Of a stretch of DNA of 64,000 nt, positions 18,452-26,981 are shown piece by piece (positions within the stretch are counted from its first letter, which is position 1; every line of letters starts with the position of its first letter). The stretch covers positions 1 through 64,000 of the forward strand of contig NZ_VUOH01000004.1 in NCBI RefSeq assembly GCF_015390235.1, in the 5' to 3' direction. A program made the translations under genes and the position numbers. The notes under the pieces are model-generated. The model made no database searches and was not told the DNA's origin. It saw nothing but the letters and a program-made list of their open reading frames with translations. Source of the DNA: Quadrisphaera sp. INWT6. Lineage in GTDB: Bacteria; Actinomycetota; Actinomycetes; Actinomycetales; Quadrisphaeraceae.

Positions 18452-19399
18452 TCAGACGGGGGCGACCAGGTAGCGGTACTCGTGGTGCGGGGCGAATCCC
18501 GCCCGCTCGTAGAGCGCGCGCGCCGCGGCGTTCGACGCCGCCACCTGCAGGAACGCCGCGGTGGCGCCCTGCTGCGCGCCCCAGGCCAGCAGCGCCCCGG
18601 TGAGGCGGCCGGCCAGGCCCCGGCGGCGGTGCGCCGGAGCCGTCTCCACCGCGGACAGCCCGAGCCAGCCGCCGGCCGACAGCGAGCCCCTGGCGACGGC
18701 GAGCACCTCGTCGTCCTCCCTCAGGCTGGCGAAGACCTGCCGGTCGGCGGAGAGCAGCACGGCACGGCCGGCGGGGCCGACCGGTCCGCGGCCCTGGTAG
18801 GCCGTCAGCCACCGCTCGTCGGGCTCGGCGTCGAAGCGGACGGTGGGCTCGGGGGCGCTCGCACCGGGAACGGGTGCCGTCATGACGAGGGTCGGCGTCC
18901 GGACCGTCCAGCCCCGCCGCTCCAGCTCCTCGGCGAGCGCGCCGGTGGGCGCAGCCACCACCGCCTCGAGGTCGCGCGCGGCGTAGAAGGCGCGCACCCG
19001 CTCGAGGGCGGTGTCGAGGTCGCAGCCCGGGTCGCCCACGGCCAGCGCCGAGTTGGCGCGGCCGGTGAAGCCGCCCGCCGCCCTCAGCCGCCAGGCGCCG
19101 AGGTCCTCGCGCTCCTGCGGTCGCCAGTGCTCAGCGGCCTCCAGCTCCAGCGCGTCGGTGCTGATCTGCGGGCGGGTCTCGGCGCCGGGGCGGCGCTTCC
19201 GGCGCTCGGGCGCCGGAGGCACGGCCTTCGCGGCGAGCACGGCGGTGCGCTGCACCACCACCTCGCCGCGGCGCGTGGCGACGACGAGGCGCTGCTCGTC
19301 CGCGGCGACGAGGTCTCCGAGGGCGTCGGACGCGGACCCGTCGGGGAGCCGGTGGCGGACGACGACGCGCCGCCCGACCACCAGCTCCCCGAGCCGCAC
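18452..19399 (-). CDS. GNAT family N-acetyltransferase
   Basis: This is a 315-residue protein with two parts. The first 65 residues (VRLGELVVGRRVVVRHRLPDG ... LVVATRRGEVVVQRTAVLAAK) look like a small beta-barrel of the SH3 type. The C-terminal 140 residues are a GNAT domain with an acetyl-CoA loop, THRRRGLAGRLTGALL-like (APAHRRRGLAGRL), and AASNAAARALYERAGFAPHHEYRYLV. The middle section (about residues 90-175) resembles a second, weaker GNAT half. The substrate is unknown. GTG at 19399 is chosen, 12 bases after the stop of the upstream His-rich protein gene; the pair is probably co-transcribed. Confidence 0.8.
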   Translation of the reverse strand: MRLGELVVGRRVVVRHRLPDGSASDALGDLVAADEQRLVVATRRGEVVVQRTAVLAAKAVPPAPERRKRRPGAETRPQISTDALELEAAEHWRPQEREDLGAWRLRAAGGFTGRANSALAVGDPGCDLDTALERVRAFYAARDLEAVVAAPTGALAEELERRGWTVRTPTLVMTAPVPGASAPEPTVRFDAEPDERWLTAYQGRGPVGPAGRAVLLSADRQVFASLREDDEVLAVARGSLSAGGWLGLSAVETAPAHRRRGLAGRLTGALLAWGAQQGATAAFLQVAASNAAARALYERAGFAPHHEYRYLVAPV

Positions 19400-19410
19400 G
19401 ACGTGGCGCG

Positions 19411-20403
19411 TCAGGACCGCCCGCCGTGGTGGTGGTCGTGGCCGGAGTGGTCGTGCCCGGAGTGGTCGTGGCCCGCGTGGTCGTCGTCGTCCTCGTGGAG
19501 GGCGTGGACCAGGTCGTCGGCGACGTCGAGGAGGACGCCCCTCAGGTCCGGGTCGACCGACACGGCACCACCGGCACCCCCGGTGCCGTCGTCGGTGCGC
19601 GTGAAGAGCCCCGCCGCGGTGAGCAGGCGGACGTCGCGGAGCACCTGCTCGCGCGCCGTCGACTCGCCGACGACCTCGTCGAGGTCCACCCGTCCGGTGA
19701 GGGCGAGGCGGGCGATCAGGTCGATGACGACCTCGCCGCGCTCCAGGTCGAGCAGGGCGGCCTGCGCGGCGTCGACGTCGAGGTCGTCGGGGGCGGGGCC
19801 GGTCGCGCCGGCGCCCAGCCATGCCACGGTGCTGGCGGCGGCCGCGTCGGCCTCGTCGGTGGTGGGCTCACCCTCGACGACGGCCATGAGGTGCTGGGCG
19901 AGCGCGGCCCGGGCGGCCAGCAGCTGCGCCTCACCGCCTTCGCGCCACTCGTCGGCGAGCTCGTCGGCCTCGGTGCGGTCGTGCAGCAGCAGCGCCGCGC
20001 GGTTCCACCGGGCGAGGACGGCGGTCTCGTCGTCGTCCAGCGCCTCGCCGCCCGGTCCGCCCGACGGGGGCGCCACGACGGGGGTGGCGTCGTCGTCGGC
20101 GCCGCTCAGCAGCACCTCGCCCAGGTGCGCGACCAGGGGGTTGGCGAGCAGCGCGGCGGCCACCCGCTCCTCGGGGATGGCCTCGACCTCGGCCAGCAGG
20201 GCCAGTCGCGCCTCGCGCTCCTCGGCGGTCTCCGGGTCCTCGTCGTGGTCGAGGCGGCTGCCGGGACCGAGGTAGCGCTGGGCGGCGTGGTCGTGCGCGT
20301 GGACCTCCGGGTCGACCACAGGGCCGGACCCCCGGCCCAGCGGCCGCCGCCGCGGCTTCTGAGCGTTCGCCTTCTTCGGCCGGTGCACCTTCTTCTTCGC
20401 CAC
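19411..20403 (-). CDS. Hypothetical protein with basic N-terminus and His/Asp-rich metal-binding-like tail
   Basis: This 330-residue protein belongs to no family I recognise. The first 22 residues are strongly basic (KKKVHRPKKANAQKPRRR). The body is helical and acidic with no catalytic signature. The last 25 residues alternate His and Asp (GHDHSGHDHSGHDHHHGG), the kind of tail seen on nickel, zinc or cobalt carriers. A HAHDHAA cluster near residue 35 adds more histidines. It has no signal peptide or membrane segment. It precedes the GNAT gene by 12 bases, suggesting an operon. The start is GTG at 20403 without a clear ribosome binding site. Confidence 0.75.
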   Translation of the reverse strand: MAKKKVHRPKKANAQKPRRRPLGRGSGPVVDPEVHAHDHAAQRYLGPGSRLDHDEDPETAEEREARLALLAEVEAIPEERVAAALLANPLVAHLGEVLLSGADDDATPVVAPPSGGPGGEALDDDETAVLARWNRAALLLHDRTEADELADEWREGGEAQLLAARAALAQHLMAVVEGEPTTDEADAAAASTVAWLGAGATGPAPDDLDVDAAQAALLDLERGEVVIDLIARLALTGRVDLDEVVGESTAREQVLRDVRLLTAAGLFTRTDDGTGGAGGAVSVDPDLRGVLLDVADDLVHALHEDDDDHAGHDHSGHDHSGHDHHHGGRS

Positions 20404-20449
20404 GGACGACGACCGTAGAGCAGGCGTGGGACTGCTGGCGGCGCGCCCC

Positions 20450-21223
20450 TCAGGGCGTCGCGCTGGGGCTGATGACCAGCTCGTCGACGCGCACCCGCGC
20501 CGGGGTGGCCACCACGAAGGCGACGGCGCGCGCGACGTCGTCGGGCGTGAGCATCACCGCTCGGGCGGCCTCGTCGGGCACCACCGGGCGGGCGTCGACG
20601 AACGACGTGGCGATGTCGCCCGGGCACAGGTGCGTGGCCCGGACGCCCTCGGCGTGCAGGTCGTCGTTGAGGCTGGCGACCAGCTGTCCCGCTCCGGTCT
20701 TGCTCATCCGGTAGGCGGCGCCGGCGCCGGGGGAGCGGACCACCGCGGCGCGCGACGAGACGACGACCACCTGCCCGTCACCGCGCTGTCGCATGCCCGG
20801 CAGCACGGCGGCGACGGTGTGCGCGAGCCCGGTGAGGTTGGCGCTGATGATGCCGTCGAGGGCGGCGAGGTCGAGGTCGTCCCAGTGGCGGCGTCGCGCG
20901 TTCAGCCCGGCGGCGGCCACGAGGACGTCGACGCCGCTGTCCTCCTCCAGCTGGGCGCCCGCTGCGGCGACGGCCGCGGGGTCGGCGACGTCGAGCGGCA
21001 GCGCGCGTGCGGCTCCGCCCGTGGCCCGCACCGCGGCGACCACGGCGTCGAGCCGGTCGGCGCGGCGCCCGGAGACCACCACCTCGTGGCCCCCCGTCGC
21101 CAGGACCAGCGCGCACGCCGCCCCCACGCCGGAGCCACCGCCGGTGACCCAGGCCCTCCGCCGCACGCGCACCACGTCCTGCTCCGGGCCGTGCTCCGGC
21201 ACGCGCCCCACCCCGTCGTCCAC
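20450..21223 (-). CDS. Short-chain dehydrogenase/reductase
   Basis: This is a 257-residue classical SDR. The dinucleotide-binding motif TGGGSGVG is near residue 29. LVAAAGLN is the equivalent of NNAG. VVSSRAAV holds the catalytic serine region, and YRMSK is the YxxxK motif. GDIATSFV follows it. It lacks an N-terminal extension or signal. The substrate is not predictable. GTG at 21223 is the first plausible start; a GTG seven codons later is an alternative. The gene is divergent from a padR gene, with a perfect 27-bp palindrome between them, so PadR may control it as well. Confidence 0.88.
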   Translation of the reverse strand: MDDGVGRVPEHGPEQDVVRVRRRAWVTGGGSGVGAACALVLATGGHEVVVSGRRADRLDAVVAAVRATGGAARALPLDVADPAAVAAAGAQLEEDSGVDVLVAAAGLNARRRHWDDLDLAALDGIISANLTGLAHTVAAVLPGMRQRGDGQVVVVSSRAAVVRSPGAGAAYRMSKTGAGQLVASLNDDLHAEGVRATHLCPGDIATSFVDARPVVPDEAARAVMLTPDDVARAVAFVVATPARVRVDELVISPSATP

Positions 21224-21257
21224 GACGCCACCGTAGGCGCGCCGCGCCCGGGACACA

Positions 21258-21284
21258 CGGGTACTGGGTGAGACCCAGTACCCG
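21258..21284. promoter_or_regulatory. Probable PadR operator (27-bp palindrome)
   Basis: Twelve-base perfect arms (CGGGTACTGGGT and its complement) are separated by GAG in the 78-bp gap between the SDR and padR starts. A TACTGT hexamer at 21289-21294 is a plausible -10 box for padR that would place transcription start at or next to the ATG at 21302, giving a leaderless mRNA. The palindrome covers the -35 region, so repressor binding there would block padR and possibly the SDR promoter. Confidence 0.7.
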
Positions 21285-21301
21285 TCGCTACTGTGCGTCG
21301 C

Positions 21302-21685
21302 ATGGCACCGGACGACCGCAGCGACCGGCGGACGCAGCTGCTGCGGGGAGCGCTCGACACCTGCCTGCTCGCGCTGCTCGCCCGTACCCCGACGCACGCC
21401 TACGACCTCGTCGTGCAGCTCGAGCGACACGGACTGCCCGGTGTCAGCTACGGCACCGTCTACCCGCTCATGGCGCGGCTGCGCCGCCAGGGCCTGGTGG
21501 GCGAGCGCATCGAGCCCAGCGACAGCGGACCACCGCGCAAGGTCTTCGACCTGACGCTCGAGGGCCGGTCGGCGCTCAGCGCCTGGAGCGCCCAGTGGGC
21601 CGAGACGACCACCACCATCACCCAGCTCCTCGCGACCGCGGGGGCCCTGCCCGAGCCGGAGGTCACCACCCGTGTCGACGCCTGA
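21302..21685 (+). CDS. PadR family transcriptional regulator
   Basis: This is a 127-residue winged-helix repressor: LLRGALDTCLLALLARTPTHAYDLVVQL, SYGTVYPLMARLRRQGLV, and the wing GPPRKVFDLTLEG. It is PadR-like with a short C-terminal dimer helix. ATG at 21302 is chosen because a leaderless promoter fits it; GTG at 21293 adds only three residues. It overlaps the following HAAS-type membrane gene by 14 bases. PadR plus HAAS/DUF1700-like membrane protein is a common module in Gram-positive bacteria, usually responding to envelope stress or small molecules. The palindrome just upstream is the likely autoregulatory site. Confidence 0.9.
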   Translation: MAPDDRSDRRTQLLRGALDTCLLALLARTPTHAYDLVVQLERHGLPGVSYGTVYPLMARLRRQGLVGERIEPSDSGPPRKVFDLTLEGRSALSAWSAQWAETTTTITQLLATAGALPEPEVTTRVDA

Positions 21686-22382
21686 GCACCACGACCGCGC
21701 CCACGCCGCACCGGGCGGGCGTGCCCGCTCGGCCGAGGAGGTCGTCGCCGACGTCGACCGCCGCCTGAGGCGGTACGCGGGTCGTGCCGACCGTCGCGCC
21801 ATCACCGAGGACCTCCTCGGCGACCTGCGCGCCGCCCAGGCCGCCGGGTGCGACCCTGCGACGCTCATCGGCCCCGACGTCGACGAGTTCGCCCGCCGCA
21901 CCGTCGAGGAGGGCGGGTGCGCGAAGGTCGCCGGTGACACCCGGCGGGTCACCGCGCTCGGTGCTCTGTGGAGCCTGCCCGCGGTCGTCCTCGGCTACCT
22001 GGTGACCCCCTACGCGGTCTCGCCGGTCCTCGAGGCCGCAGGGAGCGCCGGCATCGACGTGCCGCTCGTCCGAGCAGGGGTGGCCTGGGCGGGACTCGGG
22101 GCCGTCTGCGCGCTGTCGGTCCTCGCCGTCATGGTCGTGCTGCTGCGGGGCCGGGCGGCCGCCCGCCCGACGCTGCAGGTGGCGGCGTTCACGGTGCCGT
22201 TCGCCGCCGCGGTGGCGGTCGCCGTGAACACCACCGTCCTCGCGGTGGGCCCGATCACCCATGGGAGCATCGCCGTCCAGGTCGCCGGGGTGGTGGTGCC
22301 GCTCGTCGGGGCGCTCGCTCTCGCACGCTCCTGGGGACTGCGGCGTGCGGGCGCCTCCTCGGGAGCGCTGCTGCCCGCCTAG
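21672..22382 (+). CDS. HAAS-type signalling protein with four-helix membrane domain
   Basis: This is a 236-residue protein. Residues 20-75 (AEEVVADVDRRLRRYAGRADRRAITEDLLGDLRAAQAAG) have the pattern of a HAAS domain, the helical partner domain commonly encoded with PadR regulators. Four hydrophobic segments follow (near 97-120, 130-158, 165-190 and 195-220). GTG at 21672 overlaps the padR 3' end by 14 bases, so the two are translationally coupled. It probably transmits a membrane signal to PadR, but this is inference from family context. Ten bases separate its stop from the alpha-galactosidase start, so the sugar gene might be read from the same promoter. Confidence 0.75.
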   Translation: MSTPEHHDRAHAAPGGRARSAEEVVADVDRRLRRYAGRADRRAITEDLLGDLRAAQAAGCDPATLIGPDVDEFARRTVEEGGCAKVAGDTRRVTALGALWSLPAVVLGYLVTPYAVSPVLEAAGSAGIDVPLVRAGVAWAGLGAVCALSVLAVMVVLLRGRAAARPTLQVAAFTVPFAAAVAVAVNTTVLAVGPITHGSIAVQVAGVVVPLVGALALARSWGLRRAGASSGALLPA

Positions 22383-22391
22383 CGTGGGGCG

Positions 22392-24674
22392 ATGGACGCG
22401 ACGACGCCTCCCACCTCCCTGCTGCGCTGGGCCACCGGTGACCTGCACCTGGTGCTGCGCACCGGTGACGACGCCCCGGTGGCGCTCGTCGGCCTCGGCG
22501 CGGGAGCGCCGCCGGAGCCGACGGGGGCGACCCAGCCGCTCGTCGAGGTGCTCCTCACCGGTGACGGGCGCGCCCGCACGGGCCCCCGCCACACCGACAC
22601 CGGCGTGGGCCGCCGCCTCCGGTACGCCACCCACACCGAGGAGGTCGAGGACGACGGCGCGCGCGTGCTCGCCGTCGTCCAGCGGGACAGCACGTCGGGG
22701 CTGACCACCACCACGACGTTCACGGGGGCGCCCGCCGGGGAGGGGGCGGCAGCGGTGCGGGTGACGACGACCGTCACCAACGACGGTGTGGAGCCCGTGG
22801 TGCTGGAGGCCGTCTCGTCGGTGGCGACCGGCGCGGTGCTCGCCACCGGGCAGGACCCCCACGACCTCCACCTGCACCGGGGCCTGAGCCAGCAGCTCGC
22901 GGAGTTCCGCTGGTCGGCCGCGCCGCTCCACGGGAACACCGGGCTCGCCGACTCCACCTCCGACCTGCAGTCGCCGCTGGGACGCGGCGCCGTGGTCGCC
23001 ACGTCGACCAGCACGTGGTCGACGGCGAGGCACCTGCCGACCGCCGTCCTCGAGCTGGTGCCCGGTGCCGGGGGTCCGCCGGGCAGGGCCTTCGCCTGGC
23101 AGGTGGAGCACCCCGGCGGGTGGCGCTGGGAGGTCGCCGACGTGCGCTCCGGCGACGACGCGCTCGGCGTCGTGCTGCTCGGGCCCACCGACGTCGACCA
23201 CCACTGGTCGCGCGAGCTGTCGCCGGGGGAGTCGTTCACGAGCGTTCCGGTGTCGCTGGCGGTCGTGGAGACAGGGGGCTTCGACGCCGTCGTCGCCCAG
23301 CTCACCCACCACCGCCGCTGGCTGCGGGCGCGCGCCCAGCGGGCCGTCGGCGGCGCGCCGCGAGAGCCCGTGCCGCTGCTCGTCTTCAACGACTACATGA
23401 ACACGCTGAACGGCGACCCGACCACGGAGCGGCTCCTGCCGCTGGTCGCCGCAGCCGCCAAGGCCGGCGCGGAGGCGTTCTGCATCGACGCCGGCTGGTA
23501 CGACGACACCGGCCGCGGCTTCGAGGCGTGGTGGCGCAGCGTCGGTGCGTGGGAGCCGAGCACCACGCGGTTCCCCGACGGCGGGTTGGGCCGCGTCGTC
23601 GACGAGATCACCTCCCGCGGGATGCGCGCGGGGCTGTGGCTCGAGCCGGAGGTGGTCGGGGTGCAGAGCCCCGTGGCCCGGCCGGAGGCGGAGGGCGGCC
23701 TGCCGGAGGGCGCCTACCTGCGGCGCCACGGCCGCCGGGTGCACGACGACGGCCGGTACTTCCTCGACCTGCGCCACCCCGCGGCAGTGGCGCACCTCGA
23801 CGCCGTCGTCGACAGGCTCGTGGCGCCCCGGCCGCAGGGCTTCGGGGTGAGCTTCTTCAAGCTCGACCACAACGTGGTCCCCGGACCGGGGACCGACGCC
23901 GACGCGCTGTCGGCCGGTGACGGACTGCTGGAGCACCAGCGGGCGCACCTCGCCTGGCTGCGCGGGGTGAAGCGGCGCCACCCGCACCTGGTGCTCGAGA
24001 ACTGCGCCTCGGGGGCGATGCGCGCCGACTTCGGGATGCTCGAGGTGCTCGACCTGCAGTCGACCACCGACCAGGAGGACCACCGCCTGTACCCGCCAAT
24101 CGCCGCGGGCGCGCCGGTGCAGGTGCTGCCCGAGCAGTGCGGCAACTGGGCCTACCCGCACGGGCGGATGACGCTGGAGGAGGTCGCGTTCACGCAGGTC
24201 ACCGGGCTCGCGGGGCGGCTCTACCAGGCGGGGCTGCTCCACGAGCTCGACGCCGAGCACCGCGAGCTGGTCCACGCCGCGACGGCCCTGTGGCGCGACG
24301 ACCTGCGCCACCACCTCGTGCGCGCCGTGCCGGTGCGCGCGTTGCTGGGAGGTCCGGGTGGCGGACCCGGTGGCGGACCCGGTGGCGGCGGAGCGGTCGA
24401 GCACCCGCAGTGGGACGGCGACGCCGTCGCCCTCGTCCTCGCCACCCCCGAGCGCCGGGTGCTCGCGGTGTGGCACCGCGGGGGTGCCGAGGCCGCGATC
24501 GCCCTGCACCTGCCGGGTGCGCGGGCCGCCGACCTGAGGGAGCTGTACCCGCTGCGGCTGCAGCCGTGGGCGGTGAAGGACGGCGAGGGCGGCGCTGCGG
24601 GGTCGGGTCGCCTCGTCCTGCGGCCGGGACTCGCGGGCCCGAGCGCCCGCGTCTACGAGGTCCTGACCCCCTGA
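22392..24674 (+). CDS. Alpha-galactosidase, glycoside hydrolase family 36
   Basis: This 760-residue GH36 enzyme has an N-terminal beta-sandwich (about 1-330), a catalytic barrel (about 335-650) and a C-terminal sheet domain. FNDYMNTLNGDPT, CIDAGWYDD and GLWLEPE mark the barrel. The nucleophile is Asp492 in FKLDHN and the acid/base is Asp560 in STTDQED, after ENCASGAMRADFGML. No signal peptide is present, so it acts in the cytoplasm on imported alpha-galactosides. A Gly/Pro repeat (three GPGGG units, encoded by a 12-bp repeat at 24349-24395) is inserted between the barrel and the last domain. An aldose epimerase is encoded about 4 kb upstream, suggesting galactose use. Confidence 0.93.
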   Translation: MDATTPPTSLLRWATGDLHLVLRTGDDAPVALVGLGAGAPPEPTGATQPLVEVLLTGDGRARTGPRHTDTGVGRRLRYATHTEEVEDDGARVLAVVQRDSTSGLTTTTTFTGAPAGEGAAAVRVTTTVTNDGVEPVVLEAVSSVATGAVLATGQDPHDLHLHRGLSQQLAEFRWSAAPLHGNTGLADSTSDLQSPLGRGAVVATSTSTWSTARHLPTAVLELVPGAGGPPGRAFAWQVEHPGGWRWEVADVRSGDDALGVVLLGPTDVDHHWSRELSPGESFTSVPVSLAVVETGGFDAVVAQLTHHRRWLRARAQRAVGGAPREPVPLLVFNDYMNTLNGDPTTERLLPLVAAAAKAGAEAFCIDAGWYDDTGRGFEAWWRSVGAWEPSTTRFPDGGLGRVVDEITSRGMRAGLWLEPEVVGVQSPVARPEAEGGLPEGAYLRRHGRRVHDDGRYFLDLRHPAAVAHLDAVVDRLVAPRPQGFGVSFFKLDHNVVPGPGTDADALSAGDGLLEHQRAHLAWLRGVKRRHPHLVLENCASGAMRADFGMLEVLDLQSTTDQEDHRLYPPIAAGAPVQVLPEQCGNWAYPHGRMTLEEVAFTQVTGLAGRLYQAGLLHELDAEHRELVHAATALWRDDLRHHLVRAVPVRALLGGPGGGPGGGPGGGGAVEHPQWDGDAVALVLATPERRVLAVWHRGGAEAAIALHLPGARAADLRELYPLRLQPWAVKDGEGGAAGSGRLVLRPGLAGPSARVYEVLTP

Positions 24675-24718
24675 GGTCCGTCCCCACAGCCGTGGTCGGG
24701 TGACGCGGTCCTGCCGGT

Positions 24719-26788
24719 TCAGGCGGCGTCGGTGGCGAGCTCGGGTAGCAGCGGGGTCACCGCCCGGTGGTAGACCCGCCCGGTGGCACTGGTCCACACG
24801 AACCGTCCCGGCTCCGGCTGGGCCAGGGCCCACCCGCCGTGGGTCTTGGCGGTGTGCACCGGCTGGCACACGCACCCCAGGTTCCCCGCCTCCGTCGTCC
24901 CGCCGCGGGTGCGGCCGGGCAGGGGGGAGCCGTAGGCGACGGTGTGGTCCAGCTGGATGCCCCCGGAGCGGGCGGCGTGGTGGCAGGCGGGGCCGATGCA
25001 GGTTGCGTCGCGGGCGCGCACGAACGCGGCTAGGGCTGAGCTGGGTCGGTACTGCACCTCCGGGCTCGGGGGCGGGTCCGGTGCCAGGGCGCGCAGCCGC
25101 TGGAGCCGTTCGTCGGAGCGTTCGGCGGGACTGTTGACGGGCTCGCGGCGCGGTGGGAGCAGGCGCCAGCGCGAGCGGACGCGCAGGGTGCCGGTGGTGG
25201 GGTCGGCGACCAGGCGCCGCCACGCTGCGCGGGCCAGGACGTCGCGCATCACCACCGGAGTGATGCGTCCGATGCCGGGGACCCATCCGAAGACCCCTGC
25301 GCCGCTGCGTCGGGAGGGCGTGTTCCGGCGCGGACGGCGCCGGCCCTGTGGTGGCTCAGGTGTCGGGCCACCGGTCGGGCCATCGACGGAGTCCCCTTCG
25401 GCAACACCGCTGGGGTCCCCAGGGTCCTCGCCCGGGTCGCCAGCCGGGTCGTCGTCAGGGCCGTCGTCAGGGCCGTCGTCCGGGTCGCCAGCCGGACCCT
25501 CGTCCGGGTCATCGGTGGGGTCCTCAGCGGGGTCGTCCTCGAGGTCGTCGGCCAGGACCACCACGTGCACCTCCGCCAGGTGCGCCCGCTGCGCCGGGGT
25601 CGGGATGTGCACCGGGCCGCGGGTGTCCTCCGGCAGATCGGCAGCCTGGCTGTCCTGGCCGGCGTCCTGGCCGGGGTCCTGGTCATCGGTGGCACCGGGC
25701 ACCGTGCCCGGTGCCGCCACCCGCGCCGCCTGCTGCTGGGCCGCCGTGGGAGCGAAGGCCCCCACCGTCACCGAGACCAACGCATCCGCACGCAGCTGAG
25801 CCAGGTCGCGCTCCTCCTCAGAGGCGTCCGCATCCAGCGCGTCCAGCTCCGACCCGTCCAGGAGGTCCCCGAGGTCGGCGTCACCACCGCGAGCCTTGTC
25901 ACCGGCCTTCGCACCGGGCTCCTTGTCGGCGTCCTTGCCGGCGTCCTTGGCGGTGCGGGCCACCGCGTTCAGCACCTGCCACACCGCCGCGGCGTCCAAC
26001 CGCTCCAGGTCCGCCACGATCCGCGCGCACCCCGGCACCGGGGACGGCACGAGCCGCACGTCCCGCTCCTGCACCCCCTGAGCGGCGCGCCGCGCGGCGT
26101 AGGCGGGGTCGGCCTCCAGCGCGGCCTGGTCCACCGCCGCGGCAAGGCGCGCCCGCGTCATCGACGCAGCCTTGCGCACCGCCAACGCCTCGAGCGAGGC
26201 GTGGTGGATCTCGGGCAGGGCCCGCAGCGCGGTGATGAGGACCTTGACCTGGGCCAGGGTCATCGCTCCGGCAGCCAGGGCCTCCTCGGCCAGGGGCAGC
26301 TCTTCGAGGCGTCGGGCCAGGCCCACCAAGGCGGCGGCGGTGCCGGGGGCGATCCTGAAGGCGGGGGCGATCTCGTCGGCGGCGACCCTGCGGGTGTCGC
26401 GTCGGGACGCGGCCAGGGGCTTGGCGGCCAGGCCTGCTCTGTCCAGGGCGGCGACGGCGGCCAGCTGCAGGGCCTGGGCGTGGCTCAGGCAGCGGTCGGT
26501 GGCGGCGGCCAGCTCCAGCCACTCCCGCTGGGACAGCACCAGGTCCTCATCAGCGTTGCAGGCGGCCAGGACGGTGGTGATCTCGGTGAGCTGGGCCGGG
26601 TCGGGGGTCCGGTCGGTGAGGTCGGCGATGACGGGGCGCAGCAGGCGGCGCTGGGCGGTGGGGTCGGTGACCGGTTCGGCGGCGGCCGCGGCGGCCAGCG
26701 CGCGCAGCAGCGGGGTGCTGCTGGGGGCGCTGGCCGCGTCGCGCCCGCTGGTCGCTCCGGTGGTCATGGAGATGACGTTAGGGGTCAC
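24719..26788 (-). CDS. DUF222 / HNH endonuclease (REP13E12-type)
   Basis: This is a 689-residue protein of the DUF222-HNH group, known from the 13E12 repeat family of mycobacteria. The N-terminal DUF222 region covers about residues 25-260. A long acidic Asp/Pro-rich segment lies near 400-470 (repeated DDGP and DDDP). The HNH site is at the C-terminus: CIGPACHHAARSGGIQLDH, then NLGCVCQPVHTAKTHGGW, with paired cysteines and the DH...N...H residues. These proteins occur in multiple copies in actinobacterial genomes and behave like selfish or nuclease genes; their role is not settled. GTG at 26788 is taken as start; ATG at 26767 is equally possible. Confidence 0.88.
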   Translation of the reverse strand: MTPNVISMTTGATSGRDAASAPSSTPLLRALAAAAAAEPVTDPTAQRRLLRPVIADLTDRTPDPAQLTEITTVLAACNADEDLVLSQREWLELAAATDRCLSHAQALQLAAVAALDRAGLAAKPLAASRRDTRRVAADEIAPAFRIAPGTAAALVGLARRLEELPLAEEALAAGAMTLAQVKVLITALRALPEIHHASLEALAVRKAASMTRARLAAAVDQAALEADPAYAARRAAQGVQERDVRLVPSPVPGCARIVADLERLDAAAVWQVLNAVARTAKDAGKDADKEPGAKAGDKARGGDADLGDLLDGSELDALDADASEEERDLAQLRADALVSVTVGAFAPTAAQQQAARVAAPGTVPGATDDQDPGQDAGQDSQAADLPEDTRGPVHIPTPAQRAHLAEVHVVVLADDLEDDPAEDPTDDPDEGPAGDPDDGPDDGPDDDPAGDPGEDPGDPSGVAEGDSVDGPTGGPTPEPPQGRRRPRRNTPSRRSGAGVFGWVPGIGRITPVVMRDVLARAAWRRLVADPTTGTLRVRSRWRLLPPRREPVNSPAERSDERLQRLRALAPDPPPSPEVQYRPSSALAAFVRARDATCIGPACHHAARSGGIQLDHTVAYGSPLPGRTRGGTTEAGNLGCVCQPVHTAKTHGGWALAQPEPGRFVWTSATGRVYHRAVTPLLPELATDAA

Positions 26789-26932
26789 CTCTGACAGTCC
26801 GGTGGATCGTGTGTTCGCAGGTCAGGGGCGTGATCAGCGGTGTGCGGAACGTGACGACCGCCCCGGAGGGTCCCCCCTTCGGAGCAGCGCCGCGCCCCGG
26901 CAGCGTCGCCGGCTCGCCCCTGACCGCTCGTA

Positions 26933-26965
26933 CCGGGACCACCGCCTCGGGGGCGGTGGTCCCGG
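26933..26965 (-). terminator. Strong hairpin, probable terminator of the RibD-like gene
   Basis: Fourteen-base perfect arms (CCGGGACCACCGCC and its complement) with a five-base loop lie 17 bp downstream of the RibD-like stop on the minus strand. There is no T-run, as usual in very GC-rich actinobacteria. The remaining gap 26789-26932 upstream of the HNH gene shows no gene. Confidence 0.65.
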
Positions 26966-26981
26966 ACGCGCGGGGGGCAGG

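Noticed and set aside
16625..20275. Very long open frame of about 1200 residues on the plus strand
   Set aside because: It runs antisense through the monooxygenase, epimerase, GNAT and His-rich genes, is compositionally odd (Arg/Val/Gly-rich) and has no domain. Such frames are an effect of the high G+C content.
21663..25286. Open frame of about 1200 residues on the minus strand
   Set aside because: It is antisense to the HAAS gene and the GH36 alpha-galactosidase, which have clear motifs on the other strand; the minus frame is low-complexity His/Arg/Gly-rich.
25400..25530. Asp/Pro-rich repeat in the HNH gene as an independent repeat element
   Set aside because: The repeat is in frame, gives a natural acidic linker between domains, and the same codons are used throughout the gene.
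24719..26788. Prophage or integron remnant suggested by the DUF222-HNH gene
   Set aside because: No integrase, attachment site, tRNA or other phage gene lies nearby; DUF222-HNH genes are ordinary members of actinobacterial chromosomes.
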